NCBI RefSeq assembly: GCF_900182815.1
Contig: NZ_FXUA01000003.1
Location: forward strand, 558,001 to 622,000
Length of the DNA stretch: 64,000 nucleotides
DNA from: Algoriphagus winogradskyi
GTDB taxonomy: Bacteria > Bacteroidota > Bacteroidia > Cytophagales > Cyclobacteriaceae
Direction of reading: 5' to 3'
Shown here: positions 45,314 to 54,415 of the stretch, one piece after another
Layout of the letters: each line of letters begins with the position of its first letter
Position numbering within the stretch: the first letter of the stretch is position 1
Notes under the pieces: generated by a model
What the model was told of the DNA's origin: nothing
The model's database searches: none
What the model saw: only the letters and a program-made list of their open reading frames with translations
Made by a program: the position numbers and the translations under genes

Positions 45314-48300
45314 TTAGTTCAATTTGAAATTAAGGTTAAAACCAAAAGATCTAGTGCTCGGAAGGTTACCACCCTCAATACCAGTGTAGTTAATATTTGA
45401 ACCGAAGTTAGCTTCAGGGTCAATATTCTTAGCTTTACGCATTAAGAAAGCAAGGTTTCTTCCAACTAGGGAAGCACTCAATCCTTTCAATACTGGGACA
45501 TTTCCAAACCATTTCGCTGGGAAAGTGTAACCTAGGGTCAACTGTCTCAACTTGATGAAATCACCATCAACAACACTTGTACTTGTTACATTCTGTGCCA
45601 AAGCTTGGTAATAGGCTTGAGCAGGAGCAGTCACTCCTCCATTAGTCACACCTGACTCTCTTCCTTCAAGAGTAATTTGGTTAAGGCCTCTGAAAATCGA
45701 GTAAAACTCAGTTGCAGAAAGCACTTTGTTACCGTAGTTATAATCTATCAAGAAAGAGAATGAAACACCTTTGTAGTTAAATTCGTTATTCCATCCACCG
45801 TAAAGAGTTGGCAACACAGAGCCCATATTGATCAATTCTCCACGAACTGGAAGTCCAGCCTCGCTCACCATGATACTTCCATCAGCATTGTATGCATAGT
45901 CATATGCTCTAATCTGAGGGCCAGCTTCACCTACTACATACGAAGTAATGGCATTTCCAAGGGTACCCCTGTTTTGACCTAAGTTGATAGGGTTGTTATT
46001 TGGATCAGTACTTAGTATTTCACTCTTAACATTTGATAAGTTGAATGATGTCTTCCACTGAAAGTTAGAAGTCTGAACAGGTACACCTGTTACCAAAACT
46101 TCCAAGCCTTTGTTACTAGTAGAACCAGTCGCAACTACTGAGCTATTGAAACCTGAAGTAATACTTAGGTTGGCATTCATAATTTCATTGTGCGTTTCCT
46201 TCTCATAATAAGCAATATCAAAACCTAAACGGTTGTTGAAGAAGCTCAGATCAACACCCAATTCTAATTCACTGGTAGTGAACGGCTTGAGGTTCAGGTT
46301 AGGAAGAGCAGTTGGAGAAGATCCAGCAGGAACTCCGTTATAAGAGTTTGCAGAATTGTAGTAGAATGTACTTTGGTAAGCATCAAATGGCTCACCACTA
46401 GTCACAGCGTAAGACGCTCTAACTTTACCAAAATCCAAAGCCGGCATATCGATCAACTGATCAAAAACAAATGCAGCTGCTACTGATGGTGAGAAAATAC
46501 TATTGTTAGAGGTAGGCAACGTACTATAAACATCATATCTACCTGTAGTTGTCAATGTCAGGATATTATTATATCCGATACCAACTGAATAGTAAGCCGA
46601 TTGAACTTCTCTTTCATTGTAAGAATAGGATCTGTTGAATGCCTCAACATTAAATGGAGAATACAAATAAGGGATTACAAATCTACTTCCGCCTACTCCT
46701 ACTGACTCAAATTTGTTATTTCTTCTATTTGCACCAGCTAATAAATCTAGATTTAATTTGCTTGTTAAATCAAAATTAGCACCTAAAATACCGTCGATGT
46801 TTGTTTCAGTTCTTGATGACTGGCCTCTACCATTTAAACCTCCTTGAAGGTTTGCAGAATAAGCAAGTCCAGATGGATCTACACCAAAAAAGTCATCGTT
46901 AGATGCATCATTACCAAAGCGTATCATCGCGTATATATCCTTAGTAAAGCTATATTTAGTTGATATGGCAGATATAGTACGCTTCCTTCCGATATCATTG
47001 ACACCTTGGTTTGCAATAAAATAGGGGTTAGTCACATAGATATCATCACTAAATACCGTCTCAGCACCTGTTTCAGGATCAAAGCCAGGAGCAAAAATAC
47101 TCTGTCTAATATTTGGTGCAAGGAGTAAGAAGTTGTTAGGATTCTTAGGACCATCACTTAGATTAGGCACATTGGTAGATTTCTGATCAGTGTAATTGAT
47201 CATGGCAGTCACATTAAACTTTTCAGTAATGTTTTGCTCAACGTTCAAGTTCAATGATAGTCTATCTACTCCACTATTAGGGACAATTGATTTAGCATCA
47301 AGATTCGAAGCGGACATTCTGAAAGATCCATCTTTACCTAGTCCTTTGGAAATAGATACTGTATTGGTAAAGTTTGTACCTGTTCTGTAGAAATCAATAT
47401 AACGATCATTAGAAGGAGAATATGGATATTGATTTCCATCAAAACCTATTACTTGGCTTCCATCCATTTTAGCACCCCAGGCCAGACGGCCAGAAGTCTG
47501 AGCGTCAACAGCCGTAGTTGGCTTCAATCCTCCAACTCCTTGACCATAAACTTCCTGGAAATCTGTGAAATCCACTGGATTTTCAGCCATTACGTTCATA
47601 GTATAGGTTAGAGACCAGTCGTCACCCTTGGACCCTTTCTTTGTAGTAATCAAAATAACGCCGTTTGAAGCTCTGGAACCATAAAGTGCAGATGCAGCTT
47701 GACCTTTCAACACAGTCATTGTCTCGATGTCATCAGGGCTAAGGTTACCAATACCGTCACCACCATCTGCTCCACCCCATTGTCCAGCCGAACCTCTTTG
47801 GGTATTATCCATTGGGATACCATTGATCACATATAAAGGAGATCCAGTACCACTGATACTTGGTAGGCCTCTCAATGTGATTTTGGATGTTCCACCAGGA
47901 CCACTATTGGTTCCTTTTACAACTAAACCAGCTACTCGGCCTGCAAGGGAGTTAGCCACGTTTGTTTCGCGCGCAGTGGTCAATGCCTCACTACCTACTT
48001 GTGTAACAGAATAACCGAGAGTTTCCTTGTCCTTGCTAATACCCAAAGCGGTAACAACCACCTCAGATAATTCACTTGCATCTTCAGCCAGAACAACGTC
48101 CAATTCAGTCAAATTACCCACTGGAAATTCTTTCGAAGCATATCCAATGAAGGAAAAGACTAGAACTGAACTAGGACTTACAGAGATTGAATACTCACCA
48201 TCTATATTCGTGGTGGTCCCTGTCTGATTACTTTTATCCAGGATAGTGACCCCTGGCATAGGCAAGCCGTCCGTCGATGCGGTAACGACGCCTTTCAGCA

Positions 48301-48379
48301 CCCTCGTCTGAGCTTGCACATTAGCCATTAGGCCAATGGTCAGAACAAGTGCTAAAGCAATTGATAGAATTTTTTTCAT
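45314..48379 (-). CDS. SusC/RagA TonB-linked outer membrane transporter
   Basis: A 1021-residue TonB-dependent transporter with a signal peptide to about residue 23 (NVQAQ). It has a carboxypeptidase-regulatory-like N-terminal domain (GVVTASTDGLPMPGVTILD, IDGEYSI), the TonB-box region ASELSEVVVTALG, a plug domain (about 120-230, YVINGIPMDNTQRG and LKGQAASALYGSRASNGVILITT) and a long beta barrel ending NFKLN. It imports a ligand delivered by the following SusD. The N-terminal third is clearly paralogous to the SusC at 50546. It is preceded by a 543-base gap holding a hairpin and a motif shared with the paralogue. Confidence 0.95.
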   Translation of the reverse strand: MKKILSIALALVLTIGLMANVQAQTRVLKGVVTASTDGLPMPGVTILDKSNQTGTTTNIDGEYSISVSPSSVLVFSFIGYASKEFPVGNLTELDVVLAEDASELSEVVVTALGISKDKETLGYSVTQVGSEALTTARETNVANSLAGRVAGLVVKGTNSGPGGTSKITLRGLPSISGTGSPLYVINGIPMDNTQRGSAGQWGGADGGDGIGNLSPDDIETMTVLKGQAASALYGSRASNGVILITTKKGSKGDDWSLTYTMNVMAENPVDFTDFQEVYGQGVGGLKPTTAVDAQTSGRLAWGAKMDGSQVIGFDGNQYPYSPSNDRYIDFYRTGTNFTNTVSISKGLGKDGSFRMSASNLDAKSIVPNSGVDRLSLNLNVEQNITEKFNVTAMINYTDQKSTNVPNLSDGPKNPNNFLLLAPNIRQSIFAPGFDPETGAETVFSDDIYVTNPYFIANQGVNDIGRKRTISAISTKYSFTKDIYAMIRFGNDASNDDFFGVDPSGLAYSANLQGGLNGRGQSSRTETNIDGILGANFDLTSKLNLDLLAGANRRNNKFESVGVGGSRFVIPYLYSPFNVEAFNRSYSYNEREVQSAYYSVGIGYNNILTLTTTGRYDVYSTLPTSNNSIFSPSVAAAFVFDQLIDMPALDFGKVRASYAVTSGEPFDAYQSTFYYNSANSYNGVPAGSSPTALPNLNLKPFTTSELELGVDLSFFNNRLGFDIAYYEKETHNEIMNANLSITSGFNSSVVATGSTSNKGLEVLVTGVPVQTSNFQWKTSFNLSNVKSEILSTDPNNNPINLGQNRGTLGNAITSYVVGEAGPQIRAYDYAYNADGSIMVSEAGLPVRGELINMGSVLPTLYGGWNNEFNYKGVSFSFLIDYNYGNKVLSATEFYSIFRGLNQITLEGRESGVTNGGVTAPAQAYYQALAQNVTSTSVVDGDFIKLRQLTLGYTFPAKWFGNVPVLKGLSASLVGRNLAFLMRKAKNIDPEANFGSNINYTGIEGGNLPSTRSFGFNLNFKLN

Positions 48380-48433
48380 AGTTTGAAAATAGTTGTTAGA
48401 AATAAAATGATTTTACTAATCGTGCACCACATA

Positions 48434-48450
48434 CCTCTGCGCACTAGAGG
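48434..48450 (-). promoter_or_regulatory. Leader hairpin upstream of first susC
   Basis: CCTCT and AGAGG with a 7-base loop lie 55-71 bases before the susC start. It is short and could be chance, but a hairpin occurs at a similar place upstream of the paralogue. Confidence 0.25.
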
Positions 48451-48465
48451 ACCATTCATTCACAA

Positions 48466-48478
48466 TAATTTAGTTTGG
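48466..48478 (-). promoter_or_regulatory. Shared upstream motif of first susC
   Basis: On the minus strand the 13 bases read CCAAACTAAATTA, 87-99 bases upstream of susC. The paralogous susC has CCAAATCAAATTA at 92-104 bases upstream. The match (11 of 13) at the same distance suggests a promoter or operator. Confidence 0.4.
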
Positions 48479-48861
48479 TTGGATAATAAAACACGTTTGA
48501 TAATCTCTCATATTTTTTTGATGAGGTTAATTATCTACAGTTCCTAAAGCTAAAAAAAACAACTATCTATCAAAAACTTTAAAGTATTTTTTCTCTAAAT
48601 ATACAGTCACTTAGCAAAAAAAATTTATAAAGTAACTCCATATTTCGATTATTTGGACTATCGCCCTAATTTTTGAGACGTTTTTTTAGACTCATGTCAA
48701 AAGATTTTAATTATGTGCAGGAGCAAGAGAAGAAAATTGCTAAAACGGCTTTATTAATAGTTTCAGGCTACTCTGCATTTCGAATAATAAATAATGCGGT
48801 AGATCTGCAATCAGGGTAATTGCATGATCTAATATTTAACAAACTATGATTCTAACAATTA

Positions 48862-48896
48862 CAAAAAAAGGCCTCTCAAAAACTATGAGAGGCCTT
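48862..48896 (-). terminator. Terminator of the second SusC-SusD unit
   Basis: GGCCTCTCA (48869-48877) and TGAGAGGCC (48885-48893) form a 9-bp GC-rich stem with a 7-base loop. The A-run at 48862-48868 reads as Ts on the minus strand, 30 bases past the SusD stop. Confidence 0.88.
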
Positions 48897-48922
48897 TCGC
48901 TAGTTAGAAACCCAAACTATTA

Positions 48923-50515
48923 CTAGTTCATATCCCAGAAAATTGTATTGGTCAACTTATCTTCTGGCTGTACCACTGAGTAGTTTTCCATGTTATAAGA
49001 CTGTTCAGATCCTGGATACATCCATCTTGAAGGCGGGAGGTTCTGCTGATTAGAGTTATCTACCCAGAAATCAAAATCTATTTTCCCTAGTCTTCTAATT
49101 TCAGTCCAACTTTCATTTGACTGTACTACATTGAAATGCAACCACTTTTGCTCTGCAATCAAAGTTAGCTTTTCGTCCATTCCTGAAGCTGCATCCCAAG
49201 ATATCTCATCCATTGCTAAATACTCAGCAATAGACTCAGTCGTTGGCACGACAGGATTAGGTGATTCAGCGTTATTTGAAATACTTCTCATATTCTGATA
49301 AAACCCAATAGACTGCTTGACAGATTCCTCATAATGAGATTTTGCCATTGCGTCTTGCCCTTCTTTCAAGTAATATTCAGCTGCTAGAAGGTGAACCTCA
49401 GCTGCAGTCATGATCACTCCAGGGAAAAACTGATTTCTACTCAATGTAGAGCGATTGTAAATACTCAAAGTCTGAGTCAATACAAGCTCATTTTGTGCAG
49501 TTGGATTCATCAAAGGATCCAAACCCAAATAGTCTTCAACTACCGTATTTGGATTAGGGTTCTTTTCAAAGACATAAGTTAATCTTGGATCCTTATTGTC
49601 AACCATATGATCCAAAATACGCTTTCCAGCTATATTTCCATCCCAATCTTCCAAACCACTCTGAAACTGGTTAGCCCCCATTAATGTACCTAATGAGTAA
49701 ATCTGAAAAAGAATATTACTATCATTCGTGTCTACAATAGGATATGCTCCTGGATTTGATAAGATTGAAGCGATTTCGGATTTTGCTCTTGATCCGAATT
49801 CACTAGTTCCTGAAACCCTAGTCAGCATTCTCAATCGAAGAGAATTAATATACCTCAACCACTTATTGATATCTCCACGATTTACCAAGTCTTGTGTCTT
49901 GAAATCCACAGCTGTCGCGGCATTAATTTCAAGACTTCCCATTTCATCTGCAAAGTCAGCCAAATCGTCTAGCATCGTAGTATAGATACTTTCAGCTGAA
50001 TCATAGGCTGGATAGGATTCTTGATAGGCCCCACCATTGATACTAAGCATACCTGCTTCACTCCATGGAATATCTCCATACAGATCCACAATTTGCTGTG
50101 TACGATCATAGAAATATGTTGCTGCTGCAATCATAAACACACGATTGTCAACTTTAGCTTGATCAGAAAGCCCATCATATACCTTCTGGATTTCGCGATA
50201 CTGCTGCATAAAGCCATAGTAAACATCCCATCGCTCTCCAACAGCGGCCGAACCTGGCACATATTGGTTTTCTTCATTTACCCAACCTGCTGCCTGCGTG
50301 TATCTATTCGCTGTTATTCTTCGAATGACAAAATAATCCCTATAACCAGGTAGGACATAGAGGCGATTTGACATCATCATCCCGGTAAACTGCTTCCCAA
50401 CCGTAGTCTCAGAGAGCTTTGATGGATCAGTATAATTCTCTTCAAAATCTGACGTGGTACAGCTCACTGAGAGACCTATCAGCACTATATAAATAATTAG
50501 TCTATTAATATTCAT
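48923..50515 (-). CDS. SusD/RagB-like nutrient-binding lipoprotein (SusD-like_2 type)
   Basis: A 530-residue lipoprotein with lipobox LSVSC (C19). Family phrases are QQIVDLYGDIPWSEAG, KWLRYINSLRLRMLTRV and MTAAEVHLLAAEYYLKEG. It is only moderately similar to the SusD at 43714, so the two pairs probably bind different ligands. It lies 30 bases downstream of its SusC and ends at a strong terminator. Confidence 0.92.
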   Translation of the reverse strand: MNINRLIIYIVLIGLSVSCTTSDFEENYTDPSKLSETTVGKQFTGMMMSNRLYVLPGYRDYFVIRRITANRYTQAAGWVNEENQYVPGSAAVGERWDVYYGFMQQYREIQKVYDGLSDQAKVDNRVFMIAAATYFYDRTQQIVDLYGDIPWSEAGMLSINGGAYQESYPAYDSAESIYTTMLDDLADFADEMGSLEINAATAVDFKTQDLVNRGDINKWLRYINSLRLRMLTRVSGTSEFGSRAKSEIASILSNPGAYPIVDTNDSNILFQIYSLGTLMGANQFQSGLEDWDGNIAGKRILDHMVDNKDPRLTYVFEKNPNPNTVVEDYLGLDPLMNPTAQNELVLTQTLSIYNRSTLSRNQFFPGVIMTAAEVHLLAAEYYLKEGQDAMAKSHYEESVKQSIGFYQNMRSISNNAESPNPVVPTTESIAEYLAMDEISWDAASGMDEKLTLIAEQKWLHFNVVQSNESWTEIRRLGKIDFDFWVDNSNQQNLPPSRWMYPGSEQSYNMENYSVVQPEDKLTNTIFWDMN

Positions 50516-50545
50516 GTCAATTATATTTTAGTCTTAAACCAACTA

Positions 50546-53500
50546 TTAGAATCTTGCTCTTAACATAACACCCCAAGTTCTAGTAGCTGGGTTGGTGCCT
50601 GCACTAGTCAATGTCTGGGTCCATCTAGATCCTCCAGTCAACACCTCTGGATCAAGATCCTTGATGTTTCTATATAAGAAAAACAAATTTCTACCATACA
50701 CAGATATGTTCACATTAGACGCTCCAATTTTAGAAGTAATTTGATTTGGAATAGTATATGCAATTGACAACTCTCTCATTTTGATATAGTCGTTGTCTTG
50801 GATATATAATTCGTATCTAGACTGGCTATACTGAGGCCCACCCCAGTTATAGGTGTTCCAGTAATAATAAGCTTGAGAAATCACATTTGAGTTAGTAGAA
50901 CCATCTGCGACTACTCCGTCCATTAACATACCATCATGATAAACTGTCTCACCATTTGGACCTTGAGCTGTAGAATGTGGCACTTGAATACCTTGACCGT
51001 TAGCGTTCTGATAATAAGCCAATCCTCCACTTGCTTCATCCATAAAGTTTAAAGTCTCTTCAGTCAAGCCTCGGCTTTTCATCCAGTTGATACCAGTTGG
51101 CATTACACTACCACCGATCTGAAAATCCATCGCTGCATATAAAGAGAAGTTCTTATAGTTCAATTCATTGATAATACCACCTACTGCATCAGGCATTGCG
51201 TTACCCACTTGCTCCCAGTTATTCGCATCGATCTTGTATAATCCATTTGGCTGAACGATCTTGTTGCCGTTAGCATCTCTTTCTATAGGGTGAGCATAAA
51301 AATCACCCATAGGTCTGCCTACAACTGACCTAAGTTGAGCAGCGTTGCCGTCGTAATCAGCATGAAGTAACTCAGTTGCGCCATTAGCTAATTTTTCAAC
51401 TTTGTTAACATTCTTAGCATAGTTAATAGTCATATTCCAGCCGAATGTAGGCGTACTGATGATTGCACCATTTAACTGGATTTCTAAACCAGTATTTCTA
51501 AGTGTTCCGATATTGGTAAGTACGGATGAAGCTCCTGAAGATGTCGGCAGGGTCAATGGTAAGATCTGGTCGCGGATCTGTGCATTGTAGTAAGAAATGT
51601 CTATTCCAAATCTATTATTGTAAAATCGAGTATCCAATCCAAATTCAAATTCATGTTTTTGCTCTGGCTTGATTCCGTCATTTCCAAACGAACTTGGCAA
51701 TGTGGTATAAAGTACATTATTACCGCCTGGTTGCTGTACACCTAGAGAATTTTGGTTGTATGCAATATTAGCTCTGTAAATATCTGGGTAGTTACCCACA
51801 ATTCCCCATGAACCTCTCAACTTAGAGAACGTAATGAACTGTGGAAGTTGGAAAGCATCAGAAATCGCAAACGCGGTATTCACAGATGGGTAAACAAAAG
51901 CATTATTATTAGGATTCATGGTAGAAATTCTATCTCTACGGATTGTTCCCTCTACAAACCAGATGTTTTTGTAGTCAAAATTCACTGTACCCAATAGCGC
52001 ATCAATTGTTCTATATTCACGACTTGAACTGTTGTTAGGAAGGTTAGCAGATGCTACCACGTCAAACAGGTTTTCTGTACTCAAGCCCCCATTTGTACTT
52101 CTTCCAATTCTAGTTATACTTTCTTGTCTCGCAGTATAACCTGCCATTGCTCCTATTGTAATATCATCAGTGATTGCTTTTTTATAATTTAGCATCAAGT
52201 CTCCATAGAGAATATTAAAGGTTTCAGACTGCATCCCAAATGAGCCGGAAGGCCCGAAAGCTAAAGGCCGCTCAGTAGAGTTTTCAGTTTCTGAATATCG
52301 ATCTGTGAAGTCAGTAGATATACGTGCTCTCAAGCTCAAACCTTCCATAATCGTGAATGTATTAGTCAAACTACCAATTACACGATTGCTTTTCTCTGAA
52401 GCTCTATTTTCATTAACCCTCCACGCATAATCTGCAATATCTCCTCTAAATCCATTTCCTGTAATATTTTCATCTGGAGTTAAACTCTGACCAGTTCCGG
52501 TAACAAATTTATATCCTCTGCTAGTCTTATATTTATCCAAATACCAGGCTCCATTATCAAAACGGGTCATCATTCCACCGAAGTTGTTGATCATCCGGTC
52601 AACAGAATAAGGACGGTTTGCTGTATTCTGATTGATGTAATTAACCATCAAATCTGTTTTCAATCGCTTACTTACTTGATAGCTTGAATTTAGATTTAGG
52701 ATATTTTTACTGTTTTTCGAATTCAAACTCAAGGCCTCATTATCCTGACGTGATAAAGACAAACGGAAGTTTGATTTATCAGTAGCATTGGAAATAGAAA
52801 CGTTCACTTGTGAGCTTATAGGGCTATTAAATAAAGCAGCATAACTATCTTCCTGAGCTACATAGGGTCTTGAGATTCCATCCCAAGCAAGCATTGGCTG
52901 ACCATCAAATACAGGCCCGAAATTCGTTGTTGTATTTGGCACAGTACGAATTCCTTCGTCTGTATAGTTAAAGCCGTCTTCAGCTTGTCCCAAATTTTGT
53001 ACGTGAGAAGGCATACCTGGGCCTCTTACATTTTGGTATCTTGGTAAATAGGCAATATTATCAACCGAAAAATTGGTATTGAAATCCACTTGCATGCCTT
53101 TTGGACCTGCTTTTCCTTTTTTGGTGGTGATCAAAACAACACCATTTACAGCTTCAGAACCATAAAGTGCTGCTGCTGAAGCTCCTTTCAATATTGAAAT
53201 ATTATCAATATCAGCAGGGTTGATATCTAGTAAACCATTACCTCTCAATCGCTGATCTGCCCAATAGTTAGTATTTGACACCTCTTCATTTCGGATAGGA
53301 ACACCATCCAAAACGATTAGAGGCTGGCTTTTACCAGTAATTGAGTTAATACCACGAATCTGAATATTAACAGCTGAAGTAGCTCCACCTGCACCTGTCT
53401 GGATTTTCACCCCTGCTGCTTTACCGTACAATGCAGAAGCAACATTTGGAGTACCAGTTTTTACTAATTCATCGGCCTTAACTGTACTAGTTGCATAACC

Positions 53501-53857
53501 CAAGGCTTTCTGCTCTTTATCCATACCGAAAGCAGTCACAACAAATTCAGAAAGTTCGCTAGCATCTTCTCTAAGGTTGATATTAACCTCCGTTTGGTTT
53601 CCTACAGTTATTTCTTGTGTAGCGTAACCAATAAATGAGAATATCACCACTGAGTTTGATCCTACCGTAATAGAATATTCACCATCTATATTCGTAGTGG
53701 TTCCGGTTTGGTTAGTCTTGTCTAAGACCGTAACACCAGGCATTGGGAGTCCGTCAGCAGTGACAACTCCTTTAAGGATTCGCTGCTGGGCATATGATGT
53801 AGCCGTGAGGCCGAGCATCAAGACCAGAGCGAAAGCAATTGATAAAACTTTTTTCAT
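50546..53857 (-). CDS. SusC/RagA TonB-linked outer membrane transporter
   Basis: A 1103-residue TonB-dependent transporter with a signal peptide ending near TSYAQ. The N-terminal carboxypeptidase-regulatory-like domain (VTADGLPMPGVTVLD, IDGEYSITV), the region DASELSEFVVTAFG, a plug (about 115-235, LIVLDGVPIRNEEVSN, LKGASAAALYGSEAVNGVVLITT) and a barrel ending MLRARF are in order. The signal peptide and first 110 residues are strikingly like the SusC at 45314, while the barrels diverge. This fits duplication followed by a change of ligand. The second SusD gene follows after 30 bases. Confidence 0.95.
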   Translation of the reverse strand: MKKVLSIAFALVLMLGLTATSYAQQRILKGVVTADGLPMPGVTVLDKTNQTGTTTNIDGEYSITVGSNSVVIFSFIGYATQEITVGNQTEVNINLREDASELSEFVVTAFGMDKEQKALGYATSTVKADELVKTGTPNVASALYGKAAGVKIQTGAGGATSAVNIQIRGINSITGKSQPLIVLDGVPIRNEEVSNTNYWADQRLRGNGLLDINPADIDNISILKGASAAALYGSEAVNGVVLITTKKGKAGPKGMQVDFNTNFSVDNIAYLPRYQNVRGPGMPSHVQNLGQAEDGFNYTDEGIRTVPNTTTNFGPVFDGQPMLAWDGISRPYVAQEDSYAALFNSPISSQVNVSISNATDKSNFRLSLSRQDNEALSLNSKNSKNILNLNSSYQVSKRLKTDLMVNYINQNTANRPYSVDRMINNFGGMMTRFDNGAWYLDKYKTSRGYKFVTGTGQSLTPDENITGNGFRGDIADYAWRVNENRASEKSNRVIGSLTNTFTIMEGLSLRARISTDFTDRYSETENSTERPLAFGPSGSFGMQSETFNILYGDLMLNYKKAITDDITIGAMAGYTARQESITRIGRSTNGGLSTENLFDVVASANLPNNSSSREYRTIDALLGTVNFDYKNIWFVEGTIRRDRISTMNPNNNAFVYPSVNTAFAISDAFQLPQFITFSKLRGSWGIVGNYPDIYRANIAYNQNSLGVQQPGGNNVLYTTLPSSFGNDGIKPEQKHEFEFGLDTRFYNNRFGIDISYYNAQIRDQILPLTLPTSSGASSVLTNIGTLRNTGLEIQLNGAIISTPTFGWNMTINYAKNVNKVEKLANGATELLHADYDGNAAQLRSVVGRPMGDFYAHPIERDANGNKIVQPNGLYKIDANNWEQVGNAMPDAVGGIINELNYKNFSLYAAMDFQIGGSVMPTGINWMKSRGLTEETLNFMDEASGGLAYYQNANGQGIQVPHSTAQGPNGETVYHDGMLMDGVVADGSTNSNVISQAYYYWNTYNWGGPQYSQSRYELYIQDNDYIKMRELSIAYTIPNQITSKIGASNVNISVYGRNLFFLYRNIKDLDPEVLTGGSRWTQTLTSAGTNPATRTWGVMLRARF

Positions 53858-53900
53858 AGCTGGTAATTTGAGGTTAACAATAAAAATTTAAGGTCATTCA

Positions 53901-53923
53901 CCATCTCCCGGTTTTGGGGATGG
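53901..53923 (-). promoter_or_regulatory. Leader hairpin upstream of second susC
   Basis: CCATCTCCC and GGGGATGG pair around a short loop with one bulge, 44 bases before the susC start, within the probable 5' leader. Confidence 0.3.
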
Positions 53924-53948
53924 AGTAACGGTACAGGTTGTTCCATAC

Positions 53949-53961
53949 TAATTTGATTTGG
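53949..53961 (-). promoter_or_regulatory. Shared upstream motif of second susC
   Basis: The minus strand reads CCAAATCAAATTA, 92-104 bases upstream of the start. It matches the motif before the first susC (48466-48478) at 11 of 13 bases and nearly the same distance. Confidence 0.4.
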
Positions 53962-54362
53962 GGTTTATGAGGGTTTTTATTAGTGCTTACATCCTAACTA
54001 TAGCTCTATGTACCACTGTTCAAGATGTTTAGCATCTCATAAATCTAGAAAAAAGATATATGTTTCAAAACTTCTTTGTAATTTTTTTTTCAATAAAATC
54101 AATCAATTAATATATTTTTTTTGTTAAGTAACCTTTATGGAAAAGCATTTTTATTAATTACAAGGTAATACAGATTAGTTTTTTGATATGTCAAGGAATA
54201 CAAAAATTAATTTTCTCTAACCACAATACATATGTTCTTTTTTTTAACAATCCCTCCATGTAGAATCAAACTAATACATCAAACCATGTATTTAACTTAT
54301 TAATTGTTACAAAATTTTGTTTGTGAATCTATGAATTGACTGAACTCTCAAATAATACAGAC

Positions 54363-54394
54363 CAAAAAAAAGCCGTCCCTTTCGGAACGGCTTT
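54363..54394 (-). terminator. Terminator of the glutamine synthetase gene
   Basis: AGCCGT and ACGGCT (54371-54376 and 54387-54392) with an inner CC/GG pairing are preceded by an A-run that reads as Ts on the minus strand, about 25 bases past the stop. Confidence 0.8.
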
Positions 54395-54415
54395 GATTAG
54401 TAGTTAAAGAAAAAC

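Larger units (their letters stand above)
48380..48922. other. Gene-free region upstream of first susC
   Basis: The 543 bases are AT-rich with no credible gene. They contain the susC leader hairpin (48434-48450), the shared 13-base motif (48466-48478) and, at the far end, the terminator of the second SusCD unit. A short A/T-tract region (48550-48650) has no recognisable repeat. No perfect TAnnTTTG was found close to susC, so the promoter is uncertain. Confidence 0.5.
53858..54415. other. Gene-free region between second susC and glnN
   Basis: The 558 AT-rich bases hold the susC leader hairpin and shared motif, then long T-tracts (about 54080-54120 and 54235-54250), and finally the glnN terminator. 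No gene or tandem repeat is apparent. Confidence 0.5.
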
